DNA of 64,000 nucleotides from Rhizobium sp. WYJ-E13 (GTDB taxonomy: Bacteria > Pseudomonadota > Alphaproteobacteria > Rhizobiales > Rhizobiaceae). The stretch lies in assembly GCF_018987265.1 (NCBI RefSeq), contig NZ_CP076853.1, positions 4,022,501-4,086,500 on the forward strand. The letters run 5' to 3'. Within the stretch, counting starts at the first letter, position 1. Each line of letters opens with the position of its first letter. Both the position numbers and the translations under genes were made by a program. Of the stretch, positions 58,067 through 64,000 are shown one piece after another. The notes under the pieces are model-generated. The model worked only from the letters and a program-made list of their open reading frames with translations. It was not told where the DNA came from and made no database searches.

Positions 58067-58873
58067 ATGACCGGAATTATGCAGGGTAAGCGCGGCCTCA
58101 TCATGGGCGTCGCAAACAACCATTCGATCGCCTGGGGGATTTCAAAGGCGCTCGCTGCACAGGGCGCAGAACTCGCTTTTACCTTCCAGGGCGATGCCCT
58201 TGGAAAGCGCGTCAAGCCGCTTGCAGCCGAACTCGGTTCCGATTTTCTGCTGCCCTGCGATGTTGAAGACATCGCTTCGGTCGATACGGTCATCGACACG
58301 ATCAAGGAACGCTGGGGCAAGCTCGATTTCATCGTCCACGCCATCGGCTTTTCCGATAAGAACGAGCTGAAGGGCCTCTACGCCGATACCACGCGCGAAA
58401 ATTTCAGCCGCACCATGGTCATTTCCTGTTTCTCCTTCACGGAGATAGCCAAGCGCTGTGCACCGCTGATGGAAGATGGCGGCACGATGCTGACGCTGAC
58501 CTATAACGGCTCCACGCGCGTCATCCCGAACTACAATGTCATGGGTGTCGCCAAGGCCGCTCTGGAAGCCTCCGTGCGCTATCTGGCCGCCGATTACGGT
58601 CCGCGTGGCATCCGCGTCAATGCCATTTCCGCAGGCCCGATCCGGACGCTTGCCGGCGCCGGCATTTCCGATGCACGCGCCATCCTGTCGTGGAACCAGC
58701 GCAATGCACCGCTGCGCAAGACCGTCACCATCGATCAGGTCGGCAGCTCCGCGCTGTATCTGCTTTCGGATCTCTCGACGGGCGTGACCGGCGAAATCCA
58801 CTTCGTCGATGCCGGTTACAACATTACCTCCATGCCGACGCTGGAGACGCTGCGCAAGGCAGACGTCGAGTAA
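58067..58873 (+). CDS. fabI: Enoyl-ACP reductase
   Basis: 268 residues, starting five bases after fabB. NAD site RGLIMGVANNHSIAWGISKAL, active Tyr and Lys in YNVMGVAKAALEASVRYLAADYG. It is the SDR-type enoyl reductase, the target of triclosan in other species. Confidence 0.96.
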   Translation: MTGIMQGKRGLIMGVANNHSIAWGISKALAAQGAELAFTFQGDALGKRVKPLAAELGSDFLLPCDVEDIASVDTVIDTIKERWGKLDFIVHAIGFSDKNELKGLYADTTRENFSRTMVISCFSFTEIAKRCAPLMEDGGTMLTLTYNGSTRVIPNYNVMGVAKAALEASVRYLAADYGPRGIRVNAISAGPIRTLAGAGISDARAILSWNQRNAPLRKTVTIDQVGSSALYLLSDLSTGVTGEIHFVDAGYNITSMPTLETLRKADVE

Positions 58874-58888
58874 GGCCGGATAGGCTTC

Positions 58889-58926
58889 AAATGAAGAAGG
58901 CGGCCACGTGGCCGCCTTCTTCATTT
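58889..58926. terminator. Perfect 38-bp palindromic terminator
   Basis: Two complementary 19-base arms meet with no spacer (aaatgaagaaggcggccac and its complement). It ends in A/T runs on both strands. It overlaps the stop codon of the leftward methyltransferase gene and terminates fabI, so it serves both directions. Confidence 0.85.
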
Positions 58927-59937
58927 GCGTGCCCACAACACCTTGAAGCGGGCATTGCGGCAGGTTTCGCCACTATCCTTGAAATGTTCCGCAAGCACCG
59001 GTTCATAGGGCAGGCCACGATTGGCGACCAGCATCAGCCGCCCGCCGCCGCGCAATGCGGAAGCCGCGGTCTTGATCATTGCCTGGCCAAGCGAAGGCTC
59101 CGCCGCGTGACCTTCATGGAAGGGCGGGTTCATGATGACGAGATCGTATTTGTCCCGCACCTGCTCGCCTGCCAGATCGTGCCAGAAGAAGCGCACAGGC
59201 GCGCCTGGGCAGTTCTCCGCCAGATTGGCCTTGGCGGCCTCCAGGGCCTCGTAGTTCGCCTCGTAGAGGTCGAGGCGGGCAAGGTTCGGAGACTTCTGTG
59301 TCAGCTCGACGGAAAGATAGCCCCAGCCGGCGCCGAAATCGGCCGCATCGCCGGTAAAATCGGTCGGCAGGCGTGAGGCGAGAAGCTGTGAACCGGCATC
59401 GAGCCGATCATGCGAGAACATGCCGGGCGAGGCGATGAAGCGGCCTTCGACGCGCACAGGCGATTTTCCGAATTTCAAAACGATCTCGCTGACATCGGCC
59501 GGCCGCCCGAACCAGAAGGCGACGCCATGATATTTCGGCATGTGTTCGGTATCGAGGCCGAAGCCTTCCACACGCTTGCGCAGCGGCTGGATACCGTCTT
59601 CCTTGCCACCGGCGACAAGGATCAGGCCGCCGGCCTTCACGCTGGAAAGGGCAGCGGCGATATTTGCCTCGTTCTCGCCCTTGTGTTTGGTACAGAGCAC
59701 CAGCGCGGCATCATAGTCCTCACCCTCGATCTCCGGCTTGGCCTCAATGCGCTGCGCCAGAAGCTGCCTGTAGAGCGGTTTGAAGCCCTGTACGGCATCC
59801 AGGGATGCGGCAAAGCCGTCGGGCAGCGCAAAGCCTGCCTCTGCGCCGAGGAAGAGCACACGCTCGCCTTCGCCGGGCGAAGCTAGCGTTTCGCTGACAA
59901 AGGGATGGAAGAGGGTTTTAAGCGTTTCGCGGCTCAT
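58921..59937 (-). CDS. RsmC/RlmG-like rRNA methyltransferase
   Basis: 338 residues. The C-terminal half carries the SAM fold (DFTGDAADFGAGWGYLSVELTQ) and the catalytic MNPPFHEGHAAEPSLGQAMIKTAASALRGGG, where NPPF marks N-methylation of guanine. The N-terminal half is the paralogous, inactive domain of RsmC-like enzymes. It probably makes m2G in ribosomal RNA; RsmC versus RlmG cannot be told by eye. Confidence 0.85.
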   Translation of the reverse strand: MSRETLKTLFHPFVSETLASPGEGERVLFLGAEAGFALPDGFAASLDAVQGFKPLYRQLLAQRIEAKPEIEGEDYDAALVLCTKHKGENEANIAAALSSVKAGGLILVAGGKEDGIQPLRKRVEGFGLDTEHMPKYHGVAFWFGRPADVSEIVLKFGKSPVRVEGRFIASPGMFSHDRLDAGSQLLASRLPTDFTGDAADFGAGWGYLSVELTQKSPNLARLDLYEANYEALEAAKANLAENCPGAPVRFFWHDLAGEQVRDKYDLVIMNPPFHEGHAAEPSLGQAMIKTAASALRGGGRLMLVANRGLPYEPVLAEHFKDSGETCRNARFKVLWARK

Positions 59938-59956
59938 GATCTGGTCCCGTCATCTG

Positions 59957-60005
59957 GAGCAATTCCAGGAAAAGTGCGCAGCGGTTCTCCGTCCGCAATT
60001 GCGCA
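59957..60005. repeat. Rhizobial interspersed repeat, copy C
   Basis: ggagcaattccaggaaaagt, then gcgcagcggttctccgtccg and caattgcg is the best-conserved copy in the window. It lies between the methyltransferase start and the pnp terminator. Confidence 0.75.
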
Positions 60006-60017
60006 AAGGTCGAATAC

Positions 60018-60046
60018 AAAAAGGGCGCGGAAATAGTCCCGCGCCC
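60018..60046 (-). terminator. Intrinsic terminator of pnp
   Basis: On the minus strand gggcgcgg / ccgcgccc form a stem followed by tttttgtattc. It starts 25 bases after the pnp stop. Confidence 0.9.
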
Positions 60047-60070
60047 GGATATCAGAGGGGAAGACGCGGC

Positions 60071-62221
60071 TTATTCGGCCGCTTCTTCCTTCTTCTTGTC
60101 GCCCTTTTGGGCGGCCGGGATTTCCTGCCCGGTTGCCTGATCGACGACCTTCATGGACAGGCGAACCTTGCCGCGCTCATCGAAGCCGAGCAGCTTGACC
60201 CAGACCTTGTCGCCTTCCTTGACGACATCCTGGGTCTTGGCGACACGTTCGGAAGCAAGCTGCGAGATATGGACGAGACCGTCGCGGGCGCCGAAGAAGT
60301 TGACGAAGGCGCCGAAGTCGGCGGTCTTGACAACAGTGCCTTCGTAGATCTGGCCAATTTCCGGCTCGGCGACGATCGAGTGGATCCACTTGCGGGCCGC
60401 TTCGATTTCCTTGCCCGAGGAGGAGGCGATCTTGACGGTGCCGTCATCCTCGATGTTGATCTTCGCGCCGGTCTTTTCGACGATTTCGCGGATGACCTTG
60501 CCGCCGGAGCCGATGACTTCGCGGATCTTGTCGACCGGAATGTTCATGACTTCGATGCGCGGTGCGAATTCACCGAGCTGGCCGCGGCTTTCGGTGATGG
60601 CCTTCGCCATTTCGCCGAGAATGTGGGCGCGACCGCCCTGGGCCTGGCCAAGGGCGACCTTCATGATCTCTTCGGTGATACCGGCGATCTTGATGTCCAT
60701 CTGCAGCGAGGTGATACCGTCGGCAGTACCTGCGACCTTGAAGTCCATGTCGCCGAGGTGATCTTCGTCACCGAGAATGTCGGAGAGGACGGCGAAGCGA
60801 TCGCCTTCCAGGATCAGACCCATGGCGATGCCGGCGACCGGCTTCGCGAGCGGTACACCTGCATCCATCAGCGCCAGCGAGGTGCCGCAGACGGTGGCCA
60901 TCGAGGACGAGCCGTTCGACTCGGTAATCTCGGAGACGACGCGCAGCGTGTAGGGGAACTGTTCGGCCGACGGCAGCATCGGACGGATGGCGCGCCATGC
61001 GAGCTTGCCATGACCGATTTCACGGCGACCCGGGGAACCCATACGGCCGGTTTCGCCAACCGAGTAGGGAGGGAAGTTGTAATGGAGCAGGAAACGCTCC
61101 TTGTACATGCCCGTCAGGGAATCGACATACTGCTCGTCTTCGCCGGTGCCGAGGGTGGCAACCACGATCGCCTGCGTTTCACCGCGGGTGAAGAGCGCCG
61201 AACCGTGCGTGCGTGGCAGAAGACCGACTTCCGAAACAATCGGACGAACGGTTTCGAGGTCGCGACCGTCGATGCGGCTCTTGGTGTCGAGAATGTTCCA
61301 GCGGACGATCTTGGCCTGCAGGTGCTTGAAGATCGCGCCGACTTCTTCGGCGGTGTAGCGGGCTTCGCCTTCTTCGGGGAGGAAGTGCGCCTTCACCTTG
61401 GCCTTCACAGCGTCGACGGCGGCGTAGCGGTCGGCCTTCTGGGTGATCTTGTAGGCTTCGCGAAGTTCACCTTCGGCAAGGCCGAGCATTTCGGATTCGA
61501 GAGCGGAGTAGTCTTCCGGCTGGAAGTCACGCGGCTCCTTGGCGGCAACTTCCGCGAGCTTGATGATCGCGTCGAGAACCGGCTGGAAGCCCTTGTGGCC
61601 GAACATGACGGCGCCGAGCATGACGTCTTCCGGAAGTTCCTTGGCTTCGGATTCAACCATCAGAACGGCATCGTAGGTGCCGGCAACGACGAGGTCGAGG
61701 CTCGATTCATCCATCTCGTCGAGATGCGGGTTGAGAACGTATTCGCCATTGATGTAGCCGACGCGTGCGCCGCCGACCGGACCCATGAAGGGAACGCCGG
61801 AAAGCGTCAAAGCAGCGGAGGTCGCGACCATGGACAGGATGTCTGGGTTGTTCTCGAGGTCGTGCTGGATGACGGTGACAACGACCTGCGTGTCGTTCTT
61901 GTAACCCTCCGGGAAGAGCGGGCGGATCGGGCGGTCGATCAGGCGGGAAACGAGGGTTTCGTTTTCGCTCGGACGGCCTTCGCGCTTGAAGTAGCCGCCG
62001 GGGATCTTGCCGGCCGCATAGGTCTTTTCCTGATAATTGACCGTAAGCGGGAAGAAGTCCTGGCCGGGCTTCGGAGCCTTGGCGGAAACGACGGTCGCGA
62101 GAACGACGGTTTCGCCATAAGTGGCGAGTACGGCGCCGTCAGCCTGACGGGCGATCTTTCCGGTCTCGAGCTTGAGCGGGCGGCCTGCCCACTCGATTTC
62201 TACTTTATGTGTATCGAACAT
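60071..62221 (-). CDS. pnp: Polynucleotide phosphorylase
   Basis: 716 residues. Two RNase PH domains, the second with [33 protein letters not shown]; a KH domain with [27 protein letters not shown]; and a C-terminal S1 domain with [30 protein letters not shown]. It degrades RNA from the 3' end using phosphate and is part of the degradosome. It lies 330 bases downstream of rpsO. Confidence 0.97.
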   Translation of the reverse strand: MFDTHKVEIEWAGRPLKLETGKIARQADGAVLATYGETVVLATVVSAKAPKPGQDFFPLTVNYQEKTYAAGKIPGGYFKREGRPSENETLVSRLIDRPIRPLFPEGYKNDTQVVVTVIQHDLENNPDILSMVATSAALTLSGVPFMGPVGGARVGYINGEYVLNPHLDEMDESSLDLVVAGTYDAVLMVESEAKELPEDVMLGAVMFGHKGFQPVLDAIIKLAEVAAKEPRDFQPEDYSALESEMLGLAEGELREAYKITQKADRYAAVDAVKAKVKAHFLPEEGEARYTAEEVGAIFKHLQAKIVRWNILDTKSRIDGRDLETVRPIVSEVGLLPRTHGSALFTRGETQAIVVATLGTGEDEQYVDSLTGMYKERFLLHYNFPPYSVGETGRMGSPGRREIGHGKLAWRAIRPMLPSAEQFPYTLRVVSEITESNGSSSMATVCGTSLALMDAGVPLAKPVAGIAMGLILEGDRFAVLSDILGDEDHLGDMDFKVAGTADGITSLQMDIKIAGITEEIMKVALGQAQGGRAHILGEMAKAITESRGQLGEFAPRIEVMNIPVDKIREVIGSGGKVIREIVEKTGAKINIEDDGTVKIASSSGKEIEAARKWIHSIVAEPEIGQIYEGTVVKTADFGAFVNFFGARDGLVHISQLASERVAKTQDVVKEGDKVWVKLLGFDERGKVRLSMKVVDQATGQEIPAAQKGDKKKEEAAE

Positions 62222-62551
62222 GTCTTGTCCTTCAATGCGGCCAGTGCGCCTTCTCCATCAGGAGCAGCGCAGGTCGTCCGCAATCAGTGTGACGTATCAC
62301 GGGCAAGACAACGGGAAGCTTCGGGCGGACGATTTCCTTGGGAAACCGGGCCAAAGCTCTCGCGAAACTCTGGCCGAAAGCATCCGGCAATCCTGCCCCA
62401 TGACAGGTCAACGGTTGGTCTGGCAGAACCGGCCCATCCGGGTCTGCCGTATTTCCATCACGCAGATAGCGCGCGCCTGGAAAATGTCAGCGGGAGACGC
62501 ACTCCCGAAAAAGCATCCGGCGGGCAAAGAGCTTCGCCCGCCGGATAATCA
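62222..62551 (-). other. rpsO-pnp spacer
   Basis: 330 bases without a gene. It contains the rpsO terminator at its right end and pnp leader sequence, where pnp expression is often autoregulated through RNA structure. No clear regulatory element was identified apart from the terminator. Confidence 0.5.
62505..62546 (-). terminator. Intrinsic terminator of rpsO
   Basis: On the minus strand atccggcgggc / gcccgccggat form an 11-bp stem around a 10-base loop, followed by gctttttcggg. Five bases after the rpsO stop. Confidence 0.85.
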
Positions 62552-62821
62552 TTAGCGGCGGATACCCAAGCCGGTAATCAGCTTGGTGTAGCGGCCTTCG
62601 TCCTTCTTCTTGAGGTAGTCAAGAAGCGAGCGGCGGCTGGAAACGAGCGTCAGCAGACCACGGCGGGAATGGTTATCCTTCTTGTGGTCCTTGAAGTGTT
62701 CGGTCAGGTTGTTGATGCGCTCGGTGAGGATCGCAACCTGTACTTCCGGAGAACCGGTATCGCCTTCGGCGGTCGCATATTCCTTGATCAGCGCAGCCTT
62801 GCGCTCAGCAGTGATCGACAT
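62552..62821 (-). CDS. rpsO: 30S ribosomal protein S15
   Basis: 89 residues from the ATG at 62821, which gives the standard start [57 protein letters not shown]. It binds 16S rRNA early in 30S assembly. The start is supported by gaaaggattgtccg upstream. Confidence 0.97.
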   Translation of the reverse strand: MSITAERKAALIKEYATAEGDTGSPEVQVAILTERINNLTEHFKDHKKDNHSRRGLLTLVSSRRSLLDYLKKKDEGRYTKLITGLGIRR

Positions 62822-62972
62822 CGGACAATCCTTTCTATGAGAGGAGTTTAAGTCGCCAAAAGCCGGGATGTCGTCCAGCCTTGGCCGCGAATGCAATTGG
62901 GGATAGCCCAATGCTGGCGCTGCCTATAAACCAAATAAGCAGCGATGGAAAGAGGGGTCTCCTGTAGCGGCT

Positions 62973-63824
62973 TCAGCGGCCCGCCATGGCATCCCGGATC
63001 ATGGTGCCATATCCCTCGGGATCCTGCAGCATGGCGAAATGGCTGGCGTCCTTCAGGATGACGAGCTTTGCGCCGGGAATTTCCTTCGCCATCAACTCCG
63101 TGTGGTCGAGCTTTACGGCCTCGTCATGATCGCCGATCGCGAGCGTGACCGGTACTGTGATCTTTCCAAGATCGGCTGTCGTCCAGGCGGGCTGTGTCGC
63201 CCACATTTGCGAGATCTGGGTGACGAAGGCGTCGTATTCGTTCGGCGTCGGCGACAGCTTCCTGTAATATTCGCCGGCGACATTGATGTAGTCGTTGAAG
63301 GTCTTGTTGCTCATGACGTCGGACTTCACGCCGTCGGTGGTCACGTTTGCCGCCTGGGCGATGACGCGCGTGAGTTTCTCCGGATATTTCATTGCCATGT
63401 CGATGCCGATGATGCCGCCGTCCGACCAGCCGACCAGCGTCACCTTGCCGATTTTCAGATAGTCGAGAAGTGCTGCATAATCCGATGTCATCAGGTCATA
63501 GCCGAACGGCTGCTTGCTGCGCGTGGAGCGCCCGTGCCCGCGGCTGTCGGCAACGATGACGAGGTGATCTCTAGCGAAATCGGCGACCTGATGGCCCCAG
63601 ACATCGGCATTTCCAAGCCCTCCATGAATGAAGAGGATCGGGTCGCCCTCGCCGTATTCGGCGTAATACATCTTGATGTCGTTGACATCGGCCATGCCGC
63701 TCGCTTTCGGCGCCGGCATGGGAGGAAAGGCCGGAAGTTCGGCCCAGCGCTCGGCAGATTGAACGCCGGCAGCCGTCAGAAGCAGTGAAAAGAACGTCAG
63801 TATTCCGATTGCAATTCTGCGCAT
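62973..63824 (-). CDS. Exported alpha/beta hydrolase
   Basis: 283 residues from the ATG at 63824 (gaaggggaagaat upstream). Signal peptide about 1-22 (RRIAIGILTFFSLLLTAAGVQSA). The fold shows HGGLGNADVWGHQ, DSRGHGRSTRS, nucleophile elbow GWSDGGIIG, acid Asp in AIGDHDEAVKL and His in ASHFAML, so the triad is complete. It probably hydrolyses an ester or similar bond in the periplasm. It lies between truB and rpsO, which are usually adjacent. Confidence 0.88.
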   Translation of the reverse strand: MRRIAIGILTFFSLLLTAAGVQSAERWAELPAFPPMPAPKASGMADVNDIKMYYAEYGEGDPILFIHGGLGNADVWGHQVADFARDHLVIVADSRGHGRSTRSKQPFGYDLMTSDYAALLDYLKIGKVTLVGWSDGGIIGIDMAMKYPEKLTRVIAQAANVTTDGVKSDVMSNKTFNDYINVAGEYYRKLSPTPNEYDAFVTQISQMWATQPAWTTADLGKITVPVTLAIGDHDEAVKLDHTELMAKEIPGAKLVILKDASHFAMLQDPEGYGTMIRDAMAGR

Positions 63825-63920
63825 ATTCTTCCCCTTCAACGGGCCGTTACGGCCCGCGGAAAAACATATCGCATTGCTGTCTTCTGACAATTGCCATTGT
63901 TCCTGCAACAGCCGGACGGC

Positions 63921-64000
63921 CTAGGCAAAAACGCGCTTCGGCCGGAATTCGCCCTGTCCGATCTCGCCGATCGCGATTAGCCTGCCGCGTGCCGTCGCAT
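63921..64000 (-). CDS. truB: tRNA pseudouridine synthase B, C-terminal end
   Basis: The frame from the window edge reads ATARGRLIAIGEIGQGEFRP, then KRVFA and a stop, which is the conserved end of alphaproteobacterial TruB. The rest lies beyond the window. Its order next to rpsO and pnp agrees with the usual infB-rbfA-truB-rpsO-pnp block. Confidence 0.8.
   Translation of the reverse strand, partial: ATARGRLIAIGEIGQGEFRPKRVFA

Noticed and set aside
59780..62548. A 922-codon plus-strand frame opposite pnp
   Set aside because: It is antisense to pnp, whose domains and terminator are unmistakable.

Overview
The window reads as chromosomal DNA of an alphaproteobacterium of the Rhizobium/Agrobacterium group. 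The reasons are a class II EPSP synthase very like the Agrobacterium CP4 enzyme, an Irr regulator, the fabA-fabB-fabI set, a TIGR02300 protein, the truB-rpsO-pnp order, an rRNA operon ending in 5S and initiator tRNA-Met, and several intergenic repeats of a type common in rhizobia. No plasmid, phage or CRISPR signature was seen.

Layout. 1-1960: the 3' part of a 23S rRNA gene, 5S rRNA and tRNA-fMet, with spacers unusually full of short-loop hairpins. 2.1-5.4 kb: DUF305 protein, YVTN beta-propeller, ECF sigma factor and anti-sigma factor. 5.5-14.7 kb: an acetyltransferase-TPR protein, a small unknown protein, and a type I secretion locus (HlyD-like adaptor, ABC exporter and two acidic, repetitive candidate substrates). 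15.6-20.2 kb: a LuxR-type regulator with a degenerate receiver domain, then a nucleotide-sugar and polysaccharide operon (UDP-xylose synthase-like, GalE-like, glycosyltransferase) whose last genes are broken. 20.16-22.63 kb: an IS630-family element and an IS701-family element placed end to end.

22.7-45.3 kb is a large carbohydrate catabolic region. A LacI regulator faces an orphan sugar-binding protein and leads a DUF2264 protein and a 2-hydroxyacid dehydrogenase. A TetR regulator lies between a leftward operon (two Gfo/Idh/MocA dehydrogenases, a DUF993 aldolase-like protein, a xylose-isomerase-type epimerase) and a rightward ABC transporter operon (binding protein, two permeases, Gfo/Idh/MocA dehydrogenase, ATPase). 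The same 16-bp palindrome lies in front of both arms. A kinase-like protein, a GcvT-type FAD oxidoreductase, and fructuronate reductase and uronate isomerase follow. The set suggests uptake of an oligosaccharide or sugar acid, oxidation, isomerisation and aldol cleavage, feeding in part into hexuronate breakdown; the substrate cannot be read from sequence.

45.4-64 kb is mainly housekeeping: slyX, an RNase D-like exonuclease, a large unknown Gln-rich protein, rpsA, cmk, a deleted paiB remnant, aroA, TIGR02300, tRNA-Ala(GGC), two membrane proteins, irr, fabA-fabB-fabI, an rRNA methyltransferase-like gene, pnp, rpsO, an exported alpha/beta hydrolase and the end of truB.

Starts were chosen by ribosome-binding sites and family fit. 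All family calls come from reading motifs; no database search was possible.
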